This document shows, piece by piece, positions 1 through 8,046 of a stretch of DNA of 53,303 nt (position 1 is its first letter; each line of letters begins with the position of its first letter). Where the stretch lies: positions 1-53,303 of the forward strand of contig JAQWSX010000116.1 of NCBI GenBank assembly GCA_029242935.1, in the 5' to 3' direction. The translations under genes and the position numbers were made by a program. Source of the DNA: Akkermansiaceae bacterium. GTDB taxonomy: Bacteria; Verrucomicrobiota; Verrucomicrobiia; Verrucomicrobiales; Akkermansiaceae. The notes under the pieces are model-generated. The model made no database searches. It saw nothing but the letters and a program-made list of their open reading frames with translations, and was not told the DNA's origin.

Positions 1-775
1 TAAGGGCAGCTTCAATCGCTTTCGGGTCACCCGATTGAAGAAGAAAGCGAAACACACTCACCTGAGGAAACTTCATTCCTGTTCCCAGCCCGCCCCAAAC
101 CGGGTCAAGCTGTGCCAAGATCTTCGGAATCGACTGATCAATAACTAAGCGACTCGGCTTCAACTCACCACCACTCTGGGATTGGAGCTTCTCAAAATAC
201 GCCTTCATTTGTCCGTGCATTTCGACCGATTGCTTCAAAACCTGCTCCTGATTCTTGTCCCAAACATTGTGAATCTGTTTCAGAACTGTCGGAAACCCGG
301 GCTGACCATCCCTATCTTCCGGGGGGAAATAAGTTCCTCCCGTTAAAGGTTTTAGATCAGGAGTCAAAAACATGTTAAGCGGCCATCCTCCAGACTGCTC
401 TGTCATTGCTTGGTATGCGGTCATGTAAACCTGATCCACGTCCGGTCGTTCTTCTCGATCGAGCTTGATCGAGACAAAATTTTCGTTCAGAAACGTCGCG
501 ACATCCTTATTTTCAAAGGATTCACGCTCCATTACATGACACCAATGGCAGGTTGAATATCCGACACTGAGGAGGATCAACTTCTTCTCTTTCCGAGCCT
601 TTTCAAAGGCTTCCTCACCCCACGGATACCAGTCGACCGGATTGTAGGCATGCTGAAGTAAATAGGGAGATTTTTCCTTGGCCAAACGATTAGGTTTACC
701 AGTCTTTTCTGCACCTAAAGCTGCTGCTCCCAACAAGGCTAGAAACAAGAAAATCCAACGTAATCCCAAGGTCAT
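1..775 (-). CDS. DUF255/YyaL-type thioredoxin-fold protein, 5' part only
   Basis: This is the N-terminal 258 codons of a gene that runs off the left edge. The ATG at 775 opens a hydrophobic signal-like segment ending in GAAALGAE. It is followed by the family signature [19 protein letters not shown] and then a thioredoxin-type motif in which CHWCH sits after LLSVGYST. Further family blocks are [14 protein letters not shown] and [11 protein letters not shown]. These are hallmarks of the YyaL/SPATA20 family, which joins an N-terminal DUF255 thioredoxin fold to an (alpha/alpha)6-barrel domain, missing here. The signal-like start suggests export, which is less usual for the family. The substrate is unknown. 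It is divergent from the PpiD-like gene at 989. Confidence 0.9.
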   Translation of the reverse strand, partial: MTLGLRWIFLFLALLGAAALGAEKTGKPNRLAKEKSPYLLQHAYNPVDWYPWGEEAFEKARKEKKLILLSVGYSTCHWCHVMERESFENKDVATFLNENFVSIKLDREERPDVDQVYMTAYQAMTEQSGGWPLNMFLTPDLKPLTGGTYFPPEDRDGQPGFPTVLKQIHNVWDKNQEQVLKQSVEMHGQMKAYFEKLQSQSGGELKPSRLVIDQSIPKILAQLDPVWGGLGTGMKFPQVSVFRFLLQSGDPKAIEAAL

Positions 776-988
776 GAGGGGAATAATAGCTTCTCCTTAT
801 GAAAACGAAACCCGAAACTCTAGCGCCCCGACTCTTTCATCTCGGTCGTTCCGGCGGCAATCAAGATTTTCGTCCTAAAAAACTTGTACGGAATTCCATC
901 CATCAGGCTTGCCCCAAGACAGGATTCCACCTTAACTCTCCGGTCTTGCGGGAGGGATTTCTTTTCCGCTTTCTGCAACCTCTGAGCC

Positions 989-3142
989 ATGATTGAAAAT
1001 ATCCGCAAATACACCGGCCTTATGGTCGTCGTTCTAGTTCTTCTCTTCGTAGGGCTTGTCTTCCTCGACGGAGGATTTTCCAAAGCATTTAACGGCAAGC
1101 CCGTGATGGAAGTTGGCGATCGGTCCATTTCAGAAAAAGAATTTAAACGCCAGCTCGCCTTGATGCAGCTCCCGAATATCCTACCCGCAGCGATTGAAAT
1201 CCCAAATAATTCGCGATTACTCGCAACACATTATCTCGGGGAAACTTTTATGGAGAGTCAAATACCAAAGACCCCCTCTCTAATTGTCAGGATTATGGCG
1301 GGCTACCTTCAGCCTTCCGCTGGAGAGCCAGAGCGCTTCATCGCAAACCGTATCAATATCCAAAAGGGTGGCATCGAATTTGGAGTGACTCCCAGCAATG
1401 ATGAAGTTGAGAACTTCGTCGAAACCGTAATCTTCACGGATACGGATGGGAACTTTGACCTGGAAGCCTACGATAAATTCACAAAATCTCGGCTTGGTAA
1501 TATCGGGGGCATTCCTGGTTTTAACAATTACATTCGTGACCTCCTAACTGCACAGAACCTTTCCAAGGTCCTTGGTGGCGGTATCTCGACTGAGATAAAT
1601 ACCGAGCGTGAACTCTTCGATGTTCAAAAGCAGGAAATTTCCGGCTCAAAAATCACCCTCGAATCCGGAGTCTACGAGGGACTCGTTAAGCCGACAGAAG
1701 AAGAAATTAGGGAATACTATGAAGAAAACAGTCAGAAGTATAAGTCTGATGAGCTTCGTAAAATCACTTATATTTCAATCGAACCAGATTGGGACAAAGC
1801 TCTAAAAAAATCAAAAGACGCGAAGGCTAAAGCCGATACGGAAGAAGCTGAACGCCTAAAGAAAGCTGAAGAGGCAAAGAAAAAAGCTGAAGAGGCTGCC
1901 CGCAAGGTAAATGAAGCTGCCAAAGCGACTGAAGAACCAAAACCTGCCGAAAAAACAGCCGAACCCCAGCCCAAAACAATTACTCCGACGGAAGGATCCA
2001 CCATTGAAACGGACGACAGCGCCAAAGAAGATACTGAAACAGAGACCCCTCGTCCTCCGGCGACTGATGGATCACAAGGTGACCCCGGCAAGTCAGGTGA
2101 ACCTGCTCCAACACCAGTCCCCTCTGATTCAACGGATCCTACCCTAGAATCAGATACAGCTCAGGATGACCCTGCCGCTGGGGAAATCGGCCAAGCCCTT
2201 GAAGACGCACTTTCCAACGAAACAAGCGTAAACCCACTGACCCCAACTCCGGCCCCTCTCAAACCTGTCGCAGAGGAAACACCTGCAAAACCTCAGACTC
2301 CAAAAGAACAACTCAACGGCGTGGAAAAACAGGAAGCTGTCGAAGCGCTCAGCAGCAGCCTCGAGGAGTTCTATCAAAAGCTGGTCGACAACGAGGGTGA
2401 GGACTTCGAAGCGATCGCAAAAGACTCAGGCTACGAAATCAAGAAATCTGAATTCTTCTCAAAGGCTGATCCACCAAAAGAGCTTTCAGGTGTGATTGAA
2501 AGCCTCCAAATTGGAAAAATTTCCGATGCCGCTTTTGAGCTTCCCGAAAACGGAGACTCTGATGAAAAACTCAGCGACCCCTACCGCACCTCTGATGGCT
2601 GGTTCCTGATTCGCCTCGACGAAGTAGAAGAATCCTTACCCCTTACCTTTGACCAAACAAAGGTCCAAGTCACAGTTGATCTGAAGAAAAAGATGGCTCG
2701 TGAGCAAATGATCAAAGAAGCAAACGAACTCTTTGGACAGCTCACTGAGAAAATCGAAGCAGGAAAGTCCTTCGTGGACGCAGCCAAAGAGCTAGACAAA
2801 GAGGTCACAGAAATCACCGGGCTTGCGGAAGGCCAAACCTTCAACTTTGGACAACGAAGTCAGAAATTACCAGACCCTCCCGAGTTCGTTGCCACCCAAT
2901 ACACAAACCCAGGAAAAATTTCTCCCGTCTACTTTTCTCCGTCAGAAGAAGAGGCAACTCAGGCCCAACTCATTTTTGTCGAGAAACGTGAACTCGCAAA
3001 GAAAGATGAATTTGAGACTGACTTCGGCACACTTTACGAGTCCATAACTAGTAGCATACGATTCGTTGCTCTATCGAACTGGCTCTATGACAGCTACAAA
3101 ACGAGCGGAGTTACCCCTCCAGAAAGAGAAAGGCAACAGTAG
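989..3142 (+). CDS. PpiD/SurA-like membrane-anchored peptidyl-prolyl isomerase/chaperone
   Basis: The 717-residue protein starts with one membrane anchor (about residues 9-27, VVVLVLLFVGLVFL), followed by a SurA/PpiD N-terminal chaperone region to about residue 230. That is the PpiD architecture, in which the protein faces the periplasm and helps outer-membrane and secreted proteins fold. A parvulin-like region starts near 233 (EEEIREYYEENSQKYK, then ELRKITYISI) but is interrupted by about 175 residues, an Ala/Lys/Glu coiled coil (about 268-312) and a Pro/Thr/Asp/Glu-rich linker (about 313-440). It resumes near 445 and ends with a block like GWFLIRLDEVEE. Catalytic parvulin residues cannot be confirmed by eye, so isomerase activity is uncertain. 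A TPR gene follows after 14 bp. Confidence 0.8.
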   Translation: MIENIRKYTGLMVVVLVLLFVGLVFLDGGFSKAFNGKPVMEVGDRSISEKEFKRQLALMQLPNILPAAIEIPNNSRLLATHYLGETFMESQIPKTPSLIVRIMAGYLQPSAGEPERFIANRINIQKGGIEFGVTPSNDEVENFVETVIFTDTDGNFDLEAYDKFTKSRLGNIGGIPGFNNYIRDLLTAQNLSKVLGGGISTEINTERELFDVQKQEISGSKITLESGVYEGLVKPTEEEIREYYEENSQKYKSDELRKITYISIEPDWDKALKKSKDAKAKADTEEAERLKKAEEAKKKAEEAARKVNEAAKATEEPKPAEKTAEPQPKTITPTEGSTIETDDSAKEDTETETPRPPATDGSQGDPGKSGEPAPTPVPSDSTDPTLESDTAQDDPAAGEIGQALEDALSNETSVNPLTPTPAPLKPVAEETPAKPQTPKEQLNGVEKQEAVEALSSSLEEFYQKLVDNEGEDFEAIAKDSGYEIKKSEFFSKADPPKELSGVIESLQIGKISDAAFELPENGDSDEKLSDPYRTSDGWFLIRLDEVEESLPLTFDQTKVQVTVDLKKKMAREQMIKEANELFGQLTEKIEAGKSFVDAAKELDKEVTEITGLAEGQTFNFGQRSQKLPDPPEFVATQYTNPGKISPVYFSPSEEEATQAQLIFVEKRELAKKDEFETDFGTLYESITSSIRFVALSNWLYDSYKTSGVTPPERERQQ

Positions 3143-3156
3143 AGCCAACCTAAGAA

Positions 3157-3498
3157 ATGTCTGATCACTCCGCGCGAGACGATGCCTTCGAGCGGGGGAA
3201 TTCCAACCTTGCTCTAGGAGAACTCGAGAAAGCCGAAAGCGCTTACCGGGAATCGGTAGAATTTGATGATAGCTTTTTCGATGGATGGCAGGCCCTCGGC
3301 ATGACTCTTCTCAAACTCGAAAAAGTAAAAGAAGCGATCGGTTGTGGGATAAAAGCAACTCTTCTTGAACCCGACGATCTCCTCGCGTGGACGGGGCTCT
3401 CTCAAATGTATGTCCGGGATGGACAAATCGCCGAGGCCGAACACGCGAAGGGAAACGCGCGGATCCTCTCTATGGGAGGGAAAGTCACTAAGCTCTGA
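3157..3498 (+). CDS. Small tetratricopeptide-repeat protein
   Basis: This 113-residue protein is built of about three TPR-like helical hairpins. The visible repeats are ALGELEKAESAYRESVEFD, then GWQALGMTLLKLEKVKEAI and LLAWTGLSQMYVRDGQIAEAE. There is no signal peptide or membrane segment, so it is probably cytoplasmic. TPRs bind other proteins, and no partner can be named. It starts 14 bp after the PpiD-like gene and is probably cotranscribed with it; metG follows after about 90 bp. Confidence 0.75.
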   Translation: MSDHSARDDAFERGNSNLALGELEKAESAYRESVEFDDSFFDGWQALGMTLLKLEKVKEAIGCGIKATLLEPDDLLAWTGLSQMYVRDGQIAEAEHAKGNARILSMGGKVTKL

Positions 3499-3590
3499 AC
3501 CTTTGTTGGGCCGCTTCATTAATCACACCTAGCCCTGCGCCAGCCCGGACACCTCTTCCGCTACTTCGCAACCCTGAACGATTTAAAACC

Positions 3591-5156
3591 ATGTTCTACG
3601 TCACTACTGCCATCGACTATCCAAACGGCAAACCGCATATCGGGCACGCCTACGAAAAAATTCTCGCCGACGTCCTAACTCGCTACCAGCGCCTCAAGGG
3701 TGTCGAATCATATTTTCTCACCGGCGTTGACCAGCATGGCCAGAAAATGGTCAAAACCGCCGAAGCCGAAGGCGTCAACGTGGCTACCCTTACCAAACGA
3801 AACACGAAGGGATTTATTCGTCTCTGGGAAAAACTTGGAGTTGAGTATGATGGTTGGGCAGAAACAACTGACGAACAGCACAAATCCTGTGTTCAGGCAA
3901 TCTTAGGTAAACTTGAAAAGGAGGGAGCTCTTTACAAAAAATCTTACGCTGGATTCTACTCCGTCCGACAGGAGCAATTCCTCACTGAGCGAGACCGTAA
4001 CGATCACGGTGAGTTCGGTGATGAATGGGGTGAGGTCATGGAAATCGAAGAGGAAAACTGGTATTTTAAACTCTCCGACCACGCCGAGTGGCTTCGCTCT
4101 ACTGTTGCGAATGATGATCTCAAAATCATTCCAGAGTTTCGCAAAAATGAAGTCCTCAACGCTATTGAAAGAGCCGGCGACACTGATCTCTGTATTTCAC
4201 GCCCGAAGGAACGGATGTCTTGGGGAATCCCACTTCCCTTCGATCCGGATTTTGTGACCTATGTTTGGTTTGACGCGCTCATTAACTACATTTCCTTCGC
4301 GGGATACCAAAAACCTGAAGGCTCCGGACTCCCCAAATTCGATTCGCTATGGCCCGCTGACCTCCAAATCATTGGAAAAGATATTCTTGTGCCAGCTCAT
4401 GCAGTTTACTGGCCTTGTATGCTCCACGCCATGGGTTTTGACGCTTCCGAAATGCCAACCCTCCTCGTTCACGGGTTCTGGAATGTGAAGGGCGACAAAA
4501 TGTCGAAGTCCCTAGGCAACATTGTTGACCCAGATGAACTTGCCGAAAAATTTGGAACTGACACTCTTCGCTACTATCTCTGCCGCGACATTCGCTCAGG
4601 AAAAGATAGCGACTTTGATATCGAGCGCCTTGTCATGCTATTCAATACCGAGCTCGCAAACGATCTAGGAAATCTACTCAATCGTTCAATCAATATGACC
4701 AAGGGCTTCTGTAACTCCACCATTAGTGTCACTAATACTAATAATGCTGAAGATATAGCCCTTCGCGACTGCTTATCGCAGTCGGTTTCCACCTATCGTG
4801 AAGCCATGGATAACTGCGAGGTCAGTGTCGCCCTGCAAGCCATTAATGACCATGTCACTCATTGCAATGGATATCTAGAAAGACACAAACCCTGGGAGAT
4901 GAAAAAAGACGAATCCAAGCTCTCTCGAGTTGGTGAGATCCTTTCCCACACCGCAGAATCATGCGCCCAGCTTGCTGTCCTTCTCCGTCCAATTCTCCCA
5001 GACGCAGCTGCCAAGATTTTTGGCCAATTAAAAAAGGACGATCTAATGAAACTCACCCTCAGCGACCTCAAATGGGGGCTCTTGGAAGCCGGACACCAAA
5101 CGGGTAAACCAAAACCTGTCTTCCCTAGAATTCAAATCGAAGAGAAAGAGTCATAA
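3591..5156 (+). CDS. metG: Methionyl-tRNA synthetase
   Basis: The 521-residue class I aminoacyl-tRNA synthetase charges tRNA-Met with methionine in the cytoplasm. The HIGH motif is at residues 16-19 (GKPHIGHAYEK) and KMSKS at 303-307 (GDKMSKSLGN), with an anticodon-binding helical domain after it. The connective-peptide region (FYSVRQEQFLTE to NWYFKLSDHAEW) has none of the zinc-binding cysteines found in the E. coli and Thermus enzymes, so it is the zinc-free form. The C-terminal EMAP-II/Trbp111-like tRNA-binding domain found in longer MetG proteins is also missing, in keeping with the short length. Confidence 0.97.
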   Translation: MFYVTTAIDYPNGKPHIGHAYEKILADVLTRYQRLKGVESYFLTGVDQHGQKMVKTAEAEGVNVATLTKRNTKGFIRLWEKLGVEYDGWAETTDEQHKSCVQAILGKLEKEGALYKKSYAGFYSVRQEQFLTERDRNDHGEFGDEWGEVMEIEEENWYFKLSDHAEWLRSTVANDDLKIIPEFRKNEVLNAIERAGDTDLCISRPKERMSWGIPLPFDPDFVTYVWFDALINYISFAGYQKPEGSGLPKFDSLWPADLQIIGKDILVPAHAVYWPCMLHAMGFDASEMPTLLVHGFWNVKGDKMSKSLGNIVDPDELAEKFGTDTLRYYLCRDIRSGKDSDFDIERLVMLFNTELANDLGNLLNRSINMTKGFCNSTISVTNTNNAEDIALRDCLSQSVSTYREAMDNCEVSVALQAINDHVTHCNGYLERHKPWEMKKDESKLSRVGEILSHTAESCAQLAVLLRPILPDAAAKIFGQLKKDDLMKLTLSDLKWGLLEAGHQTGKPKPVFPRIQIEEKES

Positions 5157-5189
5157 AAAACCGGCACACGTCATTGCGCGGGCCGGCTT
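5155..5189 (-). terminator. Intrinsic terminator for the minus-strand gene at 5219-5953
   Basis: Read on the minus strand, AAGCCGGC pairs with GCCGGTTT (8 bp with one G-T pair) and the stem runs into a T tract. It lies between the convergent ends of metG and the basic protein gene. The plus-strand reading lacks a T run after the stem, so it serves mainly the minus strand. Confidence 0.65.
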
Positions 5190-5218
5190 GAAATACTTTC
5201 GAGGAATTAGTGGCGACC

Positions 5219-5953
5219 TTATTCCTCGTCTTTTTGCGGCTTATCGTTTTCAACCTTCGCTTCCTTATCGCGCCCCTTGTTCTCAGAATTGGCCCTATTT
5301 TCGCGGCCAATCACTCTCTCCTTTTCTTCGAGAAAAAGGCGCGCCGCGTTAAAGCTACTCCGGGCATAATCACGGAGACCATTATCATCCAGCAAGGCTA
5401 GACCTTCCTCGGTGACTTCGGACTCGAAGATTTTCCAAGCCTTTTTGGCAAGATCTTTCGAATCCACGGCAACCCTTGGCTTTCCGTCACGCTTTTCACC
5501 ACGTTCCCTGCGTCCGCGTCCACGGCCCCGGCGCTCTCCGGAATCCTGTCGGACCTGACCTTGTTCCTTTGAAGGTCCAGAAGAATCATTCTTTCGAGCT
5601 TGCTTCTTCAGACCAGTTTTCTCCTTGGGTTCTGTCGAATTATCCAAATCGGGAACAAGCTTTTCGGAGACTTCATCAAGAATGGGACCATCGGCAACCT
5701 CGCGGCGGGCATCGCGAATACCCGACTTAGGCTCGCGAGCCTTACGGGTCGGCTCGACTTCATCCTTCGGCCCACCTGAGTCTTTATCATCGATCAAAGC
5801 CTCGCTTGTGGGCTTTTCTCCAAGAGAAAGCTCTTTCTCCTGATCGTCAGAGCTTGCTGACTTGCTGTTCTTTTTAGGTGCGCGCTTGGCAGCACTCTTT
5901 TTCCGCACGGTTTTACGTGCAGCCTTCTTGGCTGGTTGTGTCTCTTCGGACAT
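5219..5953 (-). CDS. Basic, largely disordered protein with histone-H1-like N-terminus
   Basis: The 244-residue protein is not a family I recognise. Residues 1-35 are Lys/Ala/Arg-rich (AKKAARKTVRKKSAAKRAPKK), like the tails of bacterial H1-like and other nucleic-acid-binding proteins. The middle is highly charged, with a short RG stretch (GERRGRGRGRRERGEK). The only part likely to fold is near 165-215 (DLAKKAWKIFESEVTEEGLALLDD to FNAARLFLEEKERV), two or three helices. The C-terminus is acidic and charged. A nucleic-acid-binding role is inferred from composition alone. A terminator follows directly, and a hairpin lies just upstream. Confidence 0.7.
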   Translation of the reverse strand: MSEETQPAKKAARKTVRKKSAAKRAPKKNSKSASSDDQEKELSLGEKPTSEALIDDKDSGGPKDEVEPTRKAREPKSGIRDARREVADGPILDEVSEKLVPDLDNSTEPKEKTGLKKQARKNDSSGPSKEQGQVRQDSGERRGRGRGRRERGEKRDGKPRVAVDSKDLAKKAWKIFESEVTEEGLALLDDNGLRDYARSSFNAARLFLEEKERVIGRENRANSENKGRDKEAKVENDKPQKDEE

Positions 5954-5970
5954 GTCTTTTTTGATTAGAA

Positions 5971-5998
5971 CAGGCGAAAGATCATAATCCCTCGCCTG
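5971..5998 (-). terminator. Hairpin between gspG and the basic protein gene; possible weak terminator
   Basis: On the minus strand CAGGCGA and TCGCCTG form a perfect 7-bp stem around a 14-nt loop, followed by TTCTAATC. It is downstream of gspG and about 18 bases before the ATG at 5953. It could end the gsp operon weakly or shape the leader of the next gene; the T run is poor. Confidence 0.35.
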
Positions 5999-6034
5999 CT
6001 TATGATTGCTTATGAAAATGAGATCAGGCAGGAA

Positions 6035-6598
6035 TTACTGCCAGATATCATCCTGTGTTTGTTCGTTATTGAGAAGCCCACTCACATTAATATCGCTAGG
6101 CTCACCATCAGGACCAACCGACCAAAGGTCGAAATCACCATCATTTCTCACATTCTGAACCGGATTCCCGTCAGTATCACTTGCAGAACGATAGCGGAGT
6201 GATTGGCCATAACCGTCAAGAATTACTCGAAAACCCTGAAAAGTGCTCACAAGTGCCGGATTTCGGTCATCATTAAGCTCTGGCCAGTAAATCGTTCCAG
6301 TCGGATCGGCTCCCTGTCCTGTCGGATCACCTGAAAGAGCCTTGTATACAGATGCACTTGTGGCGTCTTGGCCCACCGGGTAAAAACCCTGTTCATTGTA
6401 ATATGCTTCGAGCTTAGTTCTCACCATCAGAATATTTTTTTTGGTTGTTGAGGCATCTCGCTTCTGATTCACCTGACTCATGACGCCGATCGTGATTCCG
6501 GCGAGGATCACAATAATCGAAACGACTACGAGAAGTTCAATAAGCGAGAATCCAGACTTGTGAAGCCGCTTTACCTTGGGTTCTTTGACATAGTTCAT
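6035..6598 (-). CDS. gspG: Type II secretion/pilus major pseudopilin, GspG-like
   Basis: The 187-residue protein has a class III prepilin leader: a short basic segment, then G-FSLIELLVVVSIIVILAGI, with the conserved Glu at +5 after the cleavage Gly. The downstream part fits a GspG pseudopilin. It has a long helix, AYYNEQGFYP (the LExYxxxxGxYP motif), a GYGQSLRYRS block, and a C-terminal DFDLWSVGPDGE stretch that resembles the calcium-binding end of GspG. Prepilin peptidase should cleave it before assembly into a short periplasmic pseudopilus. It is last in the run gspE, gspE, gspF, gspG. No secretin, GspL/M or prepilin peptidase lies in the window. Confidence 0.9.
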   Translation of the reverse strand: MNYVKEPKVKRLHKSGFSLIELLVVVSIIVILAGITIGVMSQVNQKRDASTTKKNILMVRTKLEAYYNEQGFYPVGQDATSASVYKALSGDPTGQGADPTGTIYWPELNDDRNPALVSTFQGFRVILDGYGQSLRYRSASDTDGNPVQNVRNDGDFDLWSVGPDGEPSDINVSGLLNNEQTQDDIWQ

Positions 6599-6647
6599 CA
6601 GTTTTTATAGCTGGTTAGTTAGTAGGAATCAAATGGCGTCTTGAAGC

Positions 6648-7940
6648 CTAGCCTCCCTGCATCTTCTGAATCACGCTGATCAATGGGAGGAAGAGCGCGA
6701 AAACAATCGCACCCACAACAAGCGCAAGGATCACGATCATAATTGGCTCGAGAATTGAGGTCAGCGCAGTCACTGCGCCATCAACCTCATCATCGTAGAC
6801 ATCTGCAATCTTCAAGAGCATTTCGGGCAATTGCCCAGTCTCTTCCCCCACGTCGACCATCGATACCACGAGGTTAGGAAAAATTCCAGACCCAGTCATT
6901 GGCGTCACAATTGATTCACCCTCTTTCACGGCATCATGAACCTTATCGATCGCCTCGGCGACAACGACGTTACCCGCGGTATCTCTCGTAATATTAAGAG
7001 CCTGAAGAATTGGAACACCAGAGGTTACCAAAGTTCCGAGTGTCCGACTGAACCGGGCGATTGCACTCTTTCGTTGGATATCACCAAAGATTGGAATCTT
7101 AAGTTTGAGCCCATCGACTATACTTCGACCTTTAACCGTTCTAGCCCAGGCGCCAAAGGCAGTCCAACTTCCTACTGCGATGAAAAGGATCCATACCGCA
7201 TTTGGAAGAATGAGGGGGCGGGCTAACATCCAGTCGGAAAATCCGAAAACCACACGCGAAATTAAAGGAAGCTGAGCACCATCTCCCATGTCGCGAAACA
7301 TGTCGCGAAACTTGGGAACAATGAACAACATCAGGAAGCTCATAATTGCGACCGCGATAAACATCACGATTAGCGGATAGACCATCGCTGAAACGATCTT
7401 CCCCTTCAACTTATGGGCCTTTTCCTGATACTCGGCCAGGCGAGTGAGAACCACTTCAAGAACACCGCCAAGCTCACCAGCTTTCACCATGTTGACATAG
7501 AGCTTGTTAAACATCTTAGGGTGCTGACCTAGGCTTTCCGAGAAGGTTGAACCTCCTTGGACAGACTCCCCAATATTATTGATTGTCGCCTGAAGAACAG
7601 GATTAGGCTCCTGTTTGCCAAGAACGGTTAATCCACGAAGAAGAGGCAGTCCGGAGTCAATCAGCGTCGCCAACTGACGGGTGAAGATCATGAGAATTTT
7701 GGGCTTAACCTTACCACCTACTTTACTAGCTTTGCCACCTTTAGCTTTACGTTTTGTCTTTTTCTTCCCCTTCTTACCAGGAGTTGCCGCAATCGTCCCC
7801 TGCCCCTCAGGGACCACTTGAGTAGGGTAAAGACCTTCTCCTCGAAGGGCCTGTATCACTTCCGCATCCGAATTGCCTTGCTTGATTCCGGTCTTCTGTT
7901 CCCCCTTGGAATCGAGTGCAATGTATTGAAAATTAGCCAT
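6648..7940 (-). CDS. gspF: Type II secretion/type IV pilus inner-membrane platform protein GspF/PilC
   Basis: The 430-residue protein has the family's two repeated cytoplasmic helical domains: one near 85-200, with FTRQLATLIDSGLPLLRGL, and one near 290-400, with FSRTLGTLVTSGVPILQAL. They are separated and followed by membrane segments (VMFIAVAIMSFLMLFIVPKF; the C-terminal IMIVILALVVGAIVFALFLP). The N-terminal block MANFQYIALDSKGEQKTG is typical. A Lys/Gly-rich linker (about 55-80, KKGKKKTKRKAKGGK) is longer and more basic than usual. The protein couples GspE ATPase motion to pseudopilin extraction. It sits between the second gspE and gspG in one operon. Confidence 0.95.
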   Translation of the reverse strand: MANFQYIALDSKGEQKTGIKQGNSDAEVIQALRGEGLYPTQVVPEGQGTIAATPGKKGKKKTKRKAKGGKASKVGGKVKPKILMIFTRQLATLIDSGLPLLRGLTVLGKQEPNPVLQATINNIGESVQGGSTFSESLGQHPKMFNKLYVNMVKAGELGGVLEVVLTRLAEYQEKAHKLKGKIVSAMVYPLIVMFIAVAIMSFLMLFIVPKFRDMFRDMGDGAQLPLISRVVFGFSDWMLARPLILPNAVWILFIAVGSWTAFGAWARTVKGRSIVDGLKLKIPIFGDIQRKSAIARFSRTLGTLVTSGVPILQALNITRDTAGNVVVAEAIDKVHDAVKEGESIVTPMTGSGIFPNLVVSMVDVGEETGQLPEMLLKIADVYDDEVDGAVTALTSILEPIMIVILALVVGAIVFALFLPLISVIQKMQGG

Positions 7941-8046
7941 GAGATTTTGTGTATGTGCTTAGTTCTAAAGATTTAGAGAAAGGTTGGGGAAGCTCCAAAT
8001 GACGAAATCTTAATTGAATTCGCCGAAGTGCCCCGTGTTGAGTTGG

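Noticed and set aside
7290-7312. Short direct repeat (CATGTCGCGAAA twice)
   Set aside because: It encodes the repeated FRDM residues within GspF and is explained by the protein sequence.
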